The notes below the pieces were generated by a model. It was not told where the DNA came from. It saw only the letters and a list, made by a program, of their open reading frames with translations, and searched no databases. 64,000 nucleotides of DNA, from positions 5,161,001 through 5,225,000 of the forward strand of contig NZ_CP025791.1 of NCBI RefSeq assembly GCF_002886045.1, given 5' to 3'. This document shows, one piece after another, positions 9,939 to 19,140 of the stretch; within the stretch, counting starts at the first letter, position 1, and each line of letters starts with the position of its first letter. This DNA is from Flavivirga eckloniae. GTDB taxonomy: Bacteria; Bacteroidota; Bacteroidia; Flavobacteriales; Flavobacteriaceae. The translations under genes were made by a program, and so were the position numbers.

Positions 9939-11350
9939 AACATGTTCATAAAACCGATTGGAGCTGTACCGGAATTGGTATCGTAAAAATTTGATAAGTT
10001 TGGAAGAATGGTTGTAAGTTCCGATGCTGGAACACCAAACCATAAGGCTAACTCTGCCATATAAAGATCTGCTGCAGTGGTTGGTATCAAAACCCCTCTA
10101 TTTCTTAAATCAAGATCGCTACCTAATGCTAAAACCGGGTAGTCGCCATATATTTCTTTACCTCGAACTGCGCCACCCATCATAAAGGCATTACCTCCCC
10201 AAGCATGATCGGTACCGTTTCCATTAGATGAAAGTGTTCTTCCAAAATCTGATATACTAAATAGTGTTACACAATCATTGGTGTTTAATTCATTCATAAC
10301 ACCATTAAAATATTTTAAGGCAGCATTTACTTCTGCTAATTTATTTGTTTGGTTTATGAGTAGTTCGTCATGATGGTCCCAACCACCAATTTGAACATAA
10401 AAGGTTTGTCTGGTAAAGCCTAAAGCATCCCTACTAGCAATGGTTTTAGCAACCATTCGCAATTGTTCTGCTAAATTGTTTTCTTCTGGCATGATGGTGC
10501 TAAATTCTGGAACACCGTCTACAGCTTCTTGAAACTGTATGCCGGAATCGTTGGAGACTTTTATCGTGTTTTTATATGTGTTTTTAAATATATCCTGATA
10601 ATCCCGTTCTAAAATTGAATTTAAGGCCGTTGTTCTAAGCTGGCTAAGGAGCCCATCTCCGCCGTAACCATTAAGTCCAATGCTACCATTGTTTTTAATA
10701 GCGTAAGGGATTATTTGATTGCCTCGCTGGAATGTGTTACTACCTCTTAGCGAGACATTCATAGAGAGGTCTTGGTTGGAATTCATGGACTGAATTAAAT
10801 CTGCCATTCTACCTCCCCATCCTATATTGGTTCTCTCATGTGGCCTTCCTGTATGCCACTGTTGTGTTTGATCTGAATGCGAAAACAGACCTAAAGGTGT
10901 TTTTACTACTTTATCCTTTATCTCGCTTTTTGTTGAAGGTTCTATAAGTGTACCTACATTTGCAAGAAATGCCAAATCATTGCTTTCGAATAGTTGCTGC
11001 ATATCTGGCATAGATGGGTGCAGACCAAACGTTCTACCATCTGATGTATTTGGATTAATAGGTAATATTTGATTTTGTGGAATAGCCAGATTCGATCTTG
11101 TAGTAGCGTATTCAGCATACTCATTATTTCCTCTTGGAATAAGCATGTTAAAGGAATCGTTACCACCTCCCAACATTAAACAAACTAATGCCTTGTAATC
11201 ACCGTTTGCAACAATAGGTGAGCTGTTCATAGCTGTGGCAGCCATGGCTTTTAAGTTTATTAATGATGAAAATACAGTTGTGTAACCAAGTGTAGCACAT
11301 GATTGCTCTAAAAATTTTCGTCTGGATATATTATTTTTATGCTTTGTCAT
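9935..11350 (-). CDS. DUF1501 protein with Tat-type signal
   Basis: A 471-residue member of the DUF1501 family, related to sulfatase/alkaline-phosphatase-like folds. The N-terminus has a twin-arginine motif (SRRKFL at 9-14) followed by a hydrophobic stretch, pointing to export as a folded protein, perhaps with a metal bound. It lies 5 bases after the DUF1800 gene, its usual partner in Bacteroidota, Planctomycetes and Proteobacteria, and overlaps the start of the T9SS protein. Biochemical function is not established. Confidence 0.88.
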   Translation of the reverse strand: MTKHKNNISRRKFLEQSCATLGYTTVFSSLINLKAMAATAMNSSPIVANGDYKALVCLMLGGGNDSFNMLIPRGNNEYAEYATTRSNLAIPQNQILPINPNTSDGRTFGLHPSMPDMQQLFESNDLAFLANVGTLIEPSTKSEIKDKVVKTPLGLFSHSDQTQQWHTGRPHERTNIGWGGRMADLIQSMNSNQDLSMNVSLRGSNTFQRGNQIIPYAIKNNGSIGLNGYGGDGLLSQLRTTALNSILERDYQDIFKNTYKNTIKVSNDSGIQFQEAVDGVPEFSTIMPEENNLAEQLRMVAKTIASRDALGFTRQTFYVQIGGWDHHDELLINQTNKLAEVNAALKYFNGVMNELNTNDCVTLFSISDFGRTLSSNGNGTDHAWGGNAFMMGGAVRGKEIYGDYPVLALGSDLDLRNRGVLIPTTAADLYMAELALWFGVPASELTTILPNLSNFYDTNSGTAPIGFMNML

Positions 11351-11355
11351 TGGTG

Positions 11356-13161
11356 TTATTTTAGTATCACGTAATCTGGACTTGCTAATATTAGGTAAAG
11401 TGCCATTCTTACTCGGTTTAGCATGAAGTCTACCTTCTCACTTTTTCCTTTTATAGGCTCAAGGGCTGTAACGATGGCACGTTTTGTTTCATCTGAAAGT
11501 TGCCCACGGGTAAATAATTTATCTAACATATTAACGAGTACTTCACCATCCTTGGCATAATACTTTAGTTTATCGAAATTTAATGGGGTGTCTTCAAGAT
11601 CTAAATCCCTGGTGTCTAACATAGTAGAGTAGTGGTTGTTTGTCCAATAAATTACTCGATTTAAATAGGCCAAACATGTAGCGGATGTATGGATTTGGAA
11701 TTCTGGTCCTTTTAAATTGGCATCTGCAAATTCTGAATTTGGTACATAGTCTGGTAAAAAGAAGTTGAACACACTAGGAGAACCTAGGGGAGCTTGACCG
11801 GTATCTTTATAAAAGCGGGAGCCGATATTCCAGTTTACACCATTTTTATTGTCTACATCCAGTTGTCTGGTGGCATTAAAATACCTAATCATGGGCTCTA
11901 TTAATTTACCGCTGGTAGGATTTTCGGCCCAACTACAGCTTCTGGCTTCATCGTCTAGAAGTATGGCTTTTATAACAGCTTTCATATCGCCACGAACCCC
12001 ATTAGTATTATTAAAAACGTTAGTAATTCTGGATATGTATTCGGGCGAAGGATTGGATTTTACTAGTTGCTGAATTAACCGCAAAGCAATAAATGGCCCC
12101 GTATTTTTATGATTGAATAAGTTGTCTATAGCATCTTCAATATCTTGCATACCGGTTTGTCCATTGGGAACGATTTTGCCATTTAAAAGTCTTTTTTCAC
12201 CAGGTTCATGCCATTCATCATACATTTTCATGGGTAAATCCTTTCTGGCATAGTGTATACCTGCTCCAAATTCTGCAACAACATCATTGGGATTGGGTTC
12301 AATATCAGCAGGACCAAGTCCTGTAAATATTTTTGCGAATTCTTTTATATCGGCATTATCGTAGGTTGGAATTCTGTCACCATTTATATCTAACTCGTAA
12401 CTACCATCTGGGTTAAGTTCGTATAAACCAATGGTGAATAATTGCAGAATTTCTCTTGCAAAATTCTCGTCTGGATGAATGTTATTTTCTAGATCGCTTT
12501 TCGGGTTGTTGTAATGACTCAAGTAACCACCCATCATAGGGTGTAAGGCTATTGTTCGTAACAAATTTCTAAAACTACCAAAGGCATTATCTTTTAATAC
12601 ATCGTAGTAATCGCCTAAACCTAGCCCGTAACTATCAAGGTTTGAATCCCAAGAGATTACAAATATCTCACTTAAAGCTAAGGCTATTCTTTGTCTTAAC
12701 AAATCGTCGTTACCAATATTGGATTGCCACCAGGCATATTGAAAATGCGGCCAATCAGGGCCGTTATATTTATCTTGGTTTCCACCATTTGCAACAAAAA
12801 TAAGGAGCGCTTGGTTAAAAATATCTTCGGTAAGTTGTCTCATTGAAGGAGAAGCGATTTCAAATTGATCATCGATCCAGTCTTCAAATGGTCTTTCTGC
12901 AACTTGTTTAATGTAATTTAAATCGGTTCCAAAGGTTGCTTGTGCCAAGAAACGCGATGTTTCAAATAATCTGGCATCTAAACCATGACCATTTACTGTG
13001 TTTTGTGCACTGGCTGTTTCTCTCCAATCTGTACGGTTCTGTTCGCTACTGGAAGTAACGGTAATACCATTGCTATGTCCCGCACCCAAATAGTCTGAAT
13101 ATGCTTGGGAGAAAAAGTAAATTGGTAAACATAGAAAAATGAAAAGTAAGTGTTTTTTCAT
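11356..13161 (-). CDS. DUF1800 protein, exported
   Basis: A 601-residue protein with a signal peptide (KKHLLFIFLCLPIYFFSQA) and a long alpha-helical DUF1800 domain. Stretches such as RFLAQATFG, FAREILQLFTIGLYELN and RVRMALYLILASPDY are typical of the family. It is first in an operon with DUF1501 and a T9SS substrate. The conserved pairing suggests that the products act together in the envelope or outside the cell, but no reaction is known. Confidence 0.88.
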   Translation of the reverse strand: MKKHLLFIFLCLPIYFFSQAYSDYLGAGHSNGITVTSSSEQNRTDWRETASAQNTVNGHGLDARLFETSRFLAQATFGTDLNYIKQVAERPFEDWIDDQFEIASPSMRQLTEDIFNQALLIFVANGGNQDKYNGPDWPHFQYAWWQSNIGNDDLLRQRIALALSEIFVISWDSNLDSYGLGLGDYYDVLKDNAFGSFRNLLRTIALHPMMGGYLSHYNNPKSDLENNIHPDENFAREILQLFTIGLYELNPDGSYELDINGDRIPTYDNADIKEFAKIFTGLGPADIEPNPNDVVAEFGAGIHYARKDLPMKMYDEWHEPGEKRLLNGKIVPNGQTGMQDIEDAIDNLFNHKNTGPFIALRLIQQLVKSNPSPEYISRITNVFNNTNGVRGDMKAVIKAILLDDEARSCSWAENPTSGKLIEPMIRYFNATRQLDVDNKNGVNWNIGSRFYKDTGQAPLGSPSVFNFFLPDYVPNSEFADANLKGPEFQIHTSATCLAYLNRVIYWTNNHYSTMLDTRDLDLEDTPLNFDKLKYYAKDGEVLVNMLDKLFTRGQLSDETKRAIVTALEPIKGKSEKVDFMLNRVRMALYLILASPDYVILK

Positions 13162-13312
13162 ATGAGATTTTTGGCTTTTATATTGTTTAGTTACGAGAGT
13201 TATTGAAGATTGGATTTCAAATATAGATAAATATATAGATGAAAAGCTGTATTTTTCGATGAACGGTATTTTTTAAATTTGTTGATATACGGCTAATTCC
13301 CCTTTTATCGTT

Positions 13313-13320
13313 TAATTTTG
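13313..13320 (+). promoter_or_regulatory. Candidate -7 promoter box for the GNAT gene
   Basis: TAATTTTG fits TAnnTTTG and ends 20 bases before the ATG of the acetyltransferase gene. A good -33 TTG at 19-20 bases spacing is not visible, so the match is partial. Confidence 0.4.
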
Positions 13321-13340
13321 GGCTACTAATTTTAGGTTTT

Positions 13341-13832
13341 ATGACAAAAATCATTGTTGCCAATACAAGGGAACTTTACTTACAAATTGAAAAATTGGCT
13401 GATATTATTTGGAGGGAACATTATATCCCTATAGTAGGAAAACCACAGATAGATTATATGCTTGATAAGTATCAATCTGCAACAGCAATAGAGGAACAGG
13501 TTGTAAACGGACAGGGCTATTTTTTGATTATTTACGAGGATGAATTTGTTGGTTATCTTTCTATAAAAAAGGAAGTGAACGCCTTATTTTTAAGCAAGAT
13601 TTATGTTTTAAGCAATTATAGGGGGAAGAAGATAGGCAAAGCGGCTATGGCGTTTATTGTTGAAAAAGCGAAGAGTTACCAATTGAAAAGTATTAGACTA
13701 ACGGTAAACATAAATAATACGGGCTCGATTAAAGCTTACGAAAAACTGGGCTTTGTTAATGTAGGGCCTTTGGTTACAGATATTGGTAATGGGTTTGTTA
13801 TGGACGATTATCAAATGGTGAAAACGGTTTAA
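13341..13832 (+). CDS. GNAT-family N-acetyltransferase
   Basis: A 163-residue single-domain acetyltransferase that moves acetyl from acetyl-CoA to an amine. The acetyl-CoA pyrophosphate loop is YRGKKIGKAAM at about residues 93-103, followed by the strand IRLTVNINN and the asparagine/tyrosine region AYEKLGF. Substrate cannot be inferred. It stands alone between the DUF1800 operon (divergent) and a 268-base gap. Confidence 0.85.
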   Translation: MTKIIVANTRELYLQIEKLADIIWREHYIPIVGKPQIDYMLDKYQSATAIEEQVVNGQGYFLIIYEDEFVGYLSIKKEVNALFLSKIYVLSNYRGKKIGKAAMAFIVEKAKSYQLKSIRLTVNINNTGSIKAYEKLGFVNVGPLVTDIGNGFVMDDYQMVKTV

Positions 13833-14022
13833 TAATGGTTTCTATCGACTTGCCATTAACGTTGTATAAAGACTTAATCTATTTGAGTTCTAAAAGAAAA
13901 TCAAACCGTGAATTACACAAATAGTATTTCAAGAATATACAAAGGGTTTCACTATCACTAGTCATAATCAGGAATCAGACTTTCTGCCTGACTTAAATCC
14001 AGATAGATTTTAAGTTTTAGCC

Positions 14023-14045
14023 TATTTTTGTAAACTGTGTTTACA
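14023..14045 (+). promoter_or_regulatory. Promoter-like box overlapping a perfect palindrome
   Basis: TATTTTTG at 14023-14030 matches the -7 consensus and runs into a 7-3-7 perfect palindrome (TGTAAAC / GTTTACA, 14029-14045), an operator-like arrangement. No gene follows on the plus strand; the next gene faces the other way. The rest of the 13833-14100 gap shows nothing I recognise. Confidence 0.35.
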
Positions 14046-14100
14046 AATAATTAAACAACCTTTGTTTATCAACATACCATCAGGCTAAATTTAGGTTTTG

Positions 14101-14529
14101 TTATCCTTCTATCACCTCTTTGTATTCTTCAAAAAAAGCTTCAAATAGACTCATATTTTTGTTGAAAAATCCCATGACATCACGCCATGAGTTTTTATTG
14201 TGAATGGATACTTTTTGTTCTAAAGGCACATAAATTCTAGACACTTCTTTTTTATTCTCTAAAAAGTACTCTTCGTCAAAAATAGCTTCTGGTAAAAAGT
14301 CGTCTAAAAGAATCGATTTTAAGGCTAGAAGTTTTTCCCAATATTTAATTCGACTTTCAAGGTCGTCTTCAAGGTCTAAAGCCACCAAAGCTTTTTTGTT
14401 GTCAAAATGAAACTTAAAGCTAAAGCCTTTTAGTTTGGTATTGTATAAAATCCATTTCCGCGGAAATGATTTTCCAAAACTTGTCCAAAACTCTTGTCGT
14501 AATTGTCGTGATTCTTCTTTGCTAAACAA
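14101..14529 (-). CDS. DUF4268 protein
   Basis: A 142-residue cytoplasmic protein that matches the DUF4268 family in its opening (EESRQLRQEFWTSFGKSFPRKW) and in the later IYVPL segment. Members are widespread in Bacteroidota and also occur as C-terminal parts of larger nuclease-like proteins, which hints at a restriction-endonuclease-like fold; that is inference. It is the last of three leftward genes after the methyltransferase and ZIP transporter, with a 54-base gap. Confidence 0.8.
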   Translation of the reverse strand: MFSKEESRQLRQEFWTSFGKSFPRKWILYNTKLKGFSFKFHFDNKKALVALDLEDDLESRIKYWEKLLALKSILLDDFLPEAIFDEEYFLENKKEVSRIYVPLEQKVSIHNKNSWRDVMGFFNKNMSLFEAFFEEYKEVIEG

Positions 14530-14583
14530 GGTGTGTGGTTAAAAGTTTAAAGTTTTGAATTCCAGGTTCAACATCTTGTAGGT

Positions 14584-15264
14584 TTAAATTAAATATGCGA
14601 TACCAATCCCGAGAATGATGGCAATAAATTTGGATAGATTGAATTTATGTCCGTCACCACTTTCAAATAGGATCGTTGTTGAAATGTGAAAAAATATGCC
14701 TATTACAATAGCATTAATAATATGTATATAGCTGGCAGCCATTTCGGAAGTAAGCGAAATGAGAGTTCCTAAAGGTGTCATACAAGCAAAAATAATTAGA
14801 AATATAGCGATCTCAATCTTTTTGTAATTAGATTGAAATAGAAACATACTAATTATTGTTGCTATGGGAATTTTGTGTATTAGCACGCCATAAACCATAT
14901 CGTTATGTTCGTGAATGGAAAAGCCTTCTAAAAAACTATGAATACATAAGCTTATAAATAATAACCACGGGAAAGTTGTACTGTTCTTGTGAACATGTAC
15001 ATGACCATGTTCGGCACCTTTAGAGAATAGTTCTAAAACAATTTGCAGCACAATACCGCACATAATATATAGTCCGGTAAGTTTGGCGTCTAAATGCTCA
15101 TAGACTTCAGGTAATAATTCGAACAGCGTTAAAGCCAATAAAAATGCCCCACTAAAAGAAAGAAGGAGTTTGGTATTCCAGGTTTTTTTTGTTTTGGTAA
15201 TGCTTGCTATAAGCACACCTAAAATAACAGCATAAAAGGGTAAAAGATAGTTATTCATGTACAT
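14584..15264 (-). CDS. ZIP-family divalent metal transporter
   Basis: An inner-membrane transporter of 226 residues with about eight membrane segments, importing zinc or a related divalent cation. A histidine-rich cytoplasmic loop (HGHVHVH) precedes the two signature helices, HSFLEGFSIHEH and HKIPIATI, which supply the binuclear metal site. The start could be two codons later (MNNYLLPF at 15258). It is probably cotranscribed with the upstream methyltransferase gene, 39 bases away. Confidence 0.88.
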   Translation of the reverse strand: MYMNNYLLPFYAVILGVLIASITKTKKTWNTKLLLSFSGAFLLALTLFELLPEVYEHLDAKLTGLYIMCGIVLQIVLELFSKGAEHGHVHVHKNSTTFPWLLFISLCIHSFLEGFSIHEHNDMVYGVLIHKIPIATIISMFLFQSNYKKIEIAIFLIIFACMTPLGTLISLTSEMAASYIHIINAIVIGIFFHISTTILFESGDGHKFNLSKFIAIILGIGIAYLI

Positions 15265-15303
15265 GTAATACGCTTCAAAAGTGTTTTAATACTAATTGAT
15301 AGG

Positions 15304-16035
15304 CTATTTAAAAATCATTACTAAGCGTTCTGATGTTTTCGCATTAAACTTACGCAATTTATAATCACCAAAAACATCCAGCAAATGTACGTTAGCTTTT
15401 TCAAATAACCTTTTAAAATCTTTGAGTGTAAATGCTTTAACGCGTTCTAAGAAATTATAATGCTTACCGTTTACATAAAATGAAATATCTTTTATAATAT
15501 AACCGTCTTGTAAATAGCGTTTCAGATTAAAATCGATACCGTCTACCGTTTTGAGCTCTTCTGGTACTAAATTATCGATTACATATTCGCTATTCATAAA
15601 ATCAATGACGCCGAAGCCATATTCGTTAAGGTTTGCTTTTATAGCTTTTATGGTATTAAGATTATCTTCGTCTTTATCAAAATATCCAAAACTGGTAAAT
15701 AAATTAAAAACGGCATCAAATTGTTTTTTGTAAGGTTTGCACATATCATGAACTTCGAAATGCAAAGTATCGTTTTCAAATTGTTTAGCGTGCTTAATAC
15801 TGTTTTCACTTAAATCTACACCGGTTACATGGTATCCCAAAGTGTTTAAATAAACGGCATGTCTACCTTTACCGCAGGCTAAATCTAAAATAGTACCTTG
15901 TTCTGGTATGTTTAAATAATTGGTGAGGGTATCCATAAACTCATGTGCTTCGGTATCGTCTCTATCCTTATATAAGATATGGTAGAAAGGCGTGTCGAAC
16001 CAAGATGTAAACCAATTTGTTGTATCTGTTATCAT
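15304..16035 (-). CDS. Class I SAM-dependent methyltransferase
   Basis: I chose the internal ATG giving MITDTTNWFTSWFDTP, because close family members in Flavobacteriaceae begin with this WFTSWFDTP block and the 13 preceding codons look unrelated. The 243-residue product has the SAM-binding loop LDLACGKGRHA and a downstream acidic strand GVDLSENS. Substrate is unknown; the fold resembles small-molecule methyltransferases of the Methyltransf_25/11 groups. Confidence 0.85.
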   Translation of the reverse strand: MITDTTNWFTSWFDTPFYHILYKDRDDTEAHEFMDTLTNYLNIPEQGTILDLACGKGRHAVYLNTLGYHVTGVDLSENSIKHAKQFENDTLHFEVHDMCKPYKKQFDAVFNLFTSFGYFDKDEDNLNTIKAIKANLNEYGFGVIDFMNSEYVIDNLVPEELKTVDGIDFNLKRYLQDGYIIKDISFYVNGKHYNFLERVKAFTLKDFKRLFEKANVHLLDVFGDYKLRKFNAKTSERLVMIFK

Positions 16036-16236
16036 ATTTTTTAATGGCGGTTTTGTTGTGTAGTTAAACAACACGAAGGCACATGTTTATTCGTATTTAG
16101 CATTTATAATGGAAAATTTAGAATATAAATATTAAGTTAAAGTGTTTAAAAAGTGAATTAATATAACTTTTCAAACAGCTTTTAACTGTGCCCCAAACCT
16201 GATTCATATTAACATTAATTTAACACAAAATTACGC

Positions 16237-16244
16237 TATTTTTG
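16237..16244 (+). promoter_or_regulatory. Candidate -7 promoter box for the THUMP methyltransferase
   Basis: TATTTTTG matches TAnnTTTG exactly, 38 bases before the ATG of the RNA methyltransferase gene. No convincing -33 TTG precedes it. Confidence 0.45.
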
Positions 16245-16282
16245 CAAGCTAATAAAGTGTAATTAGTAAGTAGTAGGAAAAA

Positions 16283-17440
16283 ATGGAAGAAAATTTCAAA
16301 ATGGTAGCCAAAACTTTGTTTGGTTTTGAAGAATTATTAGCAAACGAACTTACACAATTAGGGGCTCAAGATGTAAAAAAAGGAGTTCGAAACGTTAGTT
16401 TTTCGGGAGATAAGGGGTTTATGTACAAAGCCAATTTAGGGTTACGTACCGCTATTAAAATTTTAAAACCCATCCACACATTTACTGTTAATAGCGAAAA
16501 AGACCTATATAATAAGATTTATGCCATGCAGTGGGATCAATATTTAAAGCCTACTGGTACTTTAGCTGTAGATGCTACCATTCATTCCGACTTGTTTTCG
16601 CACTCTTTATACATAGCACAAAAAACAAAAGATGCTATAGTAGATAAGTTTCGTGATACTACCGGACAACGGCCTAATGTAGATTTAAAGTTTCCTGATT
16701 TAAAAATCAATGTGCATGTAGATAGACGCCAATGTACCATATCGTTAGATTCTTCGGGAGATTCTTTGCATAAGCGTGGTTATAAAACGGCAACCAATAT
16801 TGCACCAATTAATGAAGTATTGGCCGCTGGATTGATTATGCTTTCGGGTTGGGATGGTGAAACCGACTTTATGGACCCTATGTGCGGAAGTGGTACGATG
16901 CTCATTGAAGCAGCTATGATAGCTTGTAATATTCCACCTAATTTAATGCGTAAAGAGTTTGCTTTTGAACGCTGGCAGGATTGGGATGTTGATCTATTTG
17001 AAAAAATAGAAGAATCCTTACTTAAAAAGGCTCGAGACTTTCATCATAAAATAATCGGGTACGATAAGGCTCCAAGTGCGGTTGCTAAAACCAGAGATAA
17101 TGTAAAGAATGCGCAATTAGACGATTTTATCGAGGTTAAACATGAAGATTTCTTTAAAACCCAAAAAGCAGGTGAGGAGAAGTTACATATGGTATTTAAT
17201 CCACCTTATGGTGAACGTTTGGATATTGATATGGAGCAATTCTATAAAAATATTGGGGATACCTTAAAACAAAATTACCCAGGAACAGACGCATGGTTTA
17301 TTACCTCTAACCTTGATGCACTAAAACACGTGGGCTTACGTCCTTCTCGTAAAATTCAATTATTTAACGCTAAACTGGAATCGCGTTTGGTTAAATATGT
17401 AATGTATGAGGGGAGTAAGAAAGGGAAGTATATGAAGTAA
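16283..17440 (+). CDS. THUMP-domain class I RNA methyltransferase (RlmL-N-terminal-like)
   Basis: A 385-residue enzyme with an N-terminal ferredoxin-like/THUMP RNA-binding region (about 1-155) and a Rossmann methyltransferase domain. The SAM loop is DPMCGSGTMLIEA at 198-210 and the amino-methylating NPPYG is at 306-310, which indicates base N-methylation, as in the m2G enzymes RlmL and RlmK/L. It corresponds to the RlmL half of E. coli YcbY and lacks the second domain. The target, probably 23S rRNA guanine, is inferred by family. Confidence 0.9.
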   Translation: MEENFKMVAKTLFGFEELLANELTQLGAQDVKKGVRNVSFSGDKGFMYKANLGLRTAIKILKPIHTFTVNSEKDLYNKIYAMQWDQYLKPTGTLAVDATIHSDLFSHSLYIAQKTKDAIVDKFRDTTGQRPNVDLKFPDLKINVHVDRRQCTISLDSSGDSLHKRGYKTATNIAPINEVLAAGLIMLSGWDGETDFMDPMCGSGTMLIEAAMIACNIPPNLMRKEFAFERWQDWDVDLFEKIEESLLKKARDFHHKIIGYDKAPSAVAKTRDNVKNAQLDDFIEVKHEDFFKTQKAGEEKLHMVFNPPYGERLDIDMEQFYKNIGDTLKQNYPGTDAWFITSNLDALKHVGLRPSRKIQLFNAKLESRLVKYVMYEGSKKGKYMK

Positions 17441-17460
17441 TTACTTGGTATGGTTTTGAA

Positions 17461-18882
17461 TTAAGCCTCAAGTACATTCACAATATCCTTTATAAATACC
17501 ATAGTTTCGGCTTCAATCTGTTGGCATAGTGCATTGAAATTATTGAAGTTGAGGTTTTCCATGATTATATGGTCTACAATGGAGTGTCCTTTCAAGTTAT
17601 CTGGGATGTGGTATTTATTCCAGTCACTATCTTTAAATATATTCCAATATTCTTTTTGAATTTGTCTATTTCGTCCAGCCAGGCATATTTCAAATTGCAT
17701 TTTTGTGTGGTTAAAAATGATAACGATTTTTAACTTCATGTTTGTCAGCGAAACAGGCGTAAAAGTAAAGTATGAATAATCCATGCTTCCTTGATAAATC
17801 TGCCCAGCTTTATAGTCAAAAGGGTACGTTTTTATAAAATAAGTTCTTAGTTTTTTTATATAGGTTAACAACGTTTTATAATCTTTCTGTATATCTCCTT
17901 GCTTAATTTGTTTTCTGTAATGTGTTAAATCATCATTTGCGAGCTGTTGCTCTTTTTTTATGGTTCGATTATGTTCTAAACGAGGTTTTTTTATGGGAAT
18001 ATATATATCTACAATAAATTTATGTTCTGGATGTGTTTTAGAATCATTATGATATAGTTCAAAATAATGACCGTCTTCAAATTCATATTCGTTTTCCAAA
18101 ACCCAAGTAAGCATACCATTCCAGGCTTTTGAAAAATCATCCGTAGTTATTTCAAAATGGCCTACAGCATAATAACCTTTTTGAATGTTAACTAGTTTTA
18201 ATGCACCTTCGGCTTTAACGCCATTGGGAATGGTGAAACAAGTGCTTAATCTTACTTTGGAATCTTCTGTAACTTTTGGATTATCGTGATATAGCGTAAC
18301 GGCTTTTAAGTTGGGCGTATTAAGAAGGTCTTTAGATTCCATCCAAGTCATTAGCTTTTTAAAAGTGTCGGCAACTTTGTTAAATTCACCTATATGGGTC
18401 ATGCCTATAAGGCGCATGCCAGCAAGTTCTTTTATTTCTATGTGTCCATTCATTTTAATCCAGTTTAAACTATTGTCTATTTGGCAAATATATTTTTCAA
18501 TAGTTGTTTTGGATTTACCAATCTTGCGAATTACATCTTTAGAAGTAAATTTTGAAGGGCTTACTCCATAAAAGTTTTTAAAGGCTCTTGTAAAAGAGCT
18601 GCCACTGCTAAAGCCATATCTATATGCAAGCTGATTAATAGGTTCCTGAGTGCCTACCAATAAAATTGAAGCAATTTTTTCAACCCTTTTTCTATTAATA
18701 TAGATGTTAATGGTTTCTCGGGTTATTAATTTGAAAAGTCTATGAAAGTGAAAAGGCGAGTAGTTTGCTTTTTGAGATAGCAGATCGAGCGATAATTCTT
18801 TGTCTAAGTTCTTTTCAATGTAGTCAATAACAATATTAGTTCTATTTATATATGTTTTGTTTGTGTCATTGTTCATCTTCAA
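17461..18882 (-). CDS. AraC-type regulator fused to GyrI-like and DUF7000 domains
   Basis: A 473-residue transcription regulator in three parts. Residues 1 to about 120 hold two AraC helix-turn-helix motifs (LSQKANYSPFHFHRLFK and LAYRYGFSSGSSFTRAFK). Residues about 150-305 are a GyrI-like effector-binding domain, with IKELAGMRLIGMTHIGEF at its start. Residues about 318-473 match DUF7000 (HYRKQIKQGDIQKDYKTL, YQGSMDYSYFTF, FEICLAGRNRQIQKEYW). AraC plus GyrI is common, whereas a further C-terminal DUF7000 is less usual. It lies tail to tail with the RNA methyltransferase, and its target genes are unknown. Confidence 0.85.
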   Translation of the reverse strand: MKMNNDTNKTYINRTNIVIDYIEKNLDKELSLDLLSQKANYSPFHFHRLFKLITRETINIYINRKRVEKIASILLVGTQEPINQLAYRYGFSSGSSFTRAFKNFYGVSPSKFTSKDVIRKIGKSKTTIEKYICQIDNSLNWIKMNGHIEIKELAGMRLIGMTHIGEFNKVADTFKKLMTWMESKDLLNTPNLKAVTLYHDNPKVTEDSKVRLSTCFTIPNGVKAEGALKLVNIQKGYYAVGHFEITTDDFSKAWNGMLTWVLENEYEFEDGHYFELYHNDSKTHPEHKFIVDIYIPIKKPRLEHNRTIKKEQQLANDDLTHYRKQIKQGDIQKDYKTLLTYIKKLRTYFIKTYPFDYKAGQIYQGSMDYSYFTFTPVSLTNMKLKIVIIFNHTKMQFEICLAGRNRQIQKEYWNIFKDSDWNKYHIPDNLKGHSIVDHIIMENLNFNNFNALCQQIEAETMVFIKDIVNVLEA

Positions 18883-18991
18883 TCTGTTAATCTATACAAC
18901 GAATATAGCAAAACTGAATCATGTTTTTTATTAGTGAAACTCTATTTTGAAAATTTGCGAAGCAAAGCATTTAAAATAGTAAGTAGAACTA

Positions 18992-19034
18992 ATCCCGCTT
19001 TTTGTGCTGAACTCGTTTCGGTATCCAGCGGGAT
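18992..19034. repeat. Flavobacterial intergenic hairpin element
   Basis: ATCCCGC and GCGGGAT form the outer 7-bp stem; inside, GCTGAAC and GTTTCGG form a second, imperfect stem. Elements of the type CCCGC-GCTGAA-TTTC-GCGGG are scattered between genes in many Flavobacteriaceae genomes. Family assignment is from memory; other copies are not in this window. Confidence 0.6.
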
Positions 19035-19140
19035 CTTATGTATAATACCTCTTGCGCTTGCCCCGAGGATCATTTACTTTATTATTTGTGAATTTTATAA
19101 CAAAAAGAAGTTTTTTGTGGTCTTGTTGATTGTAATGCTA

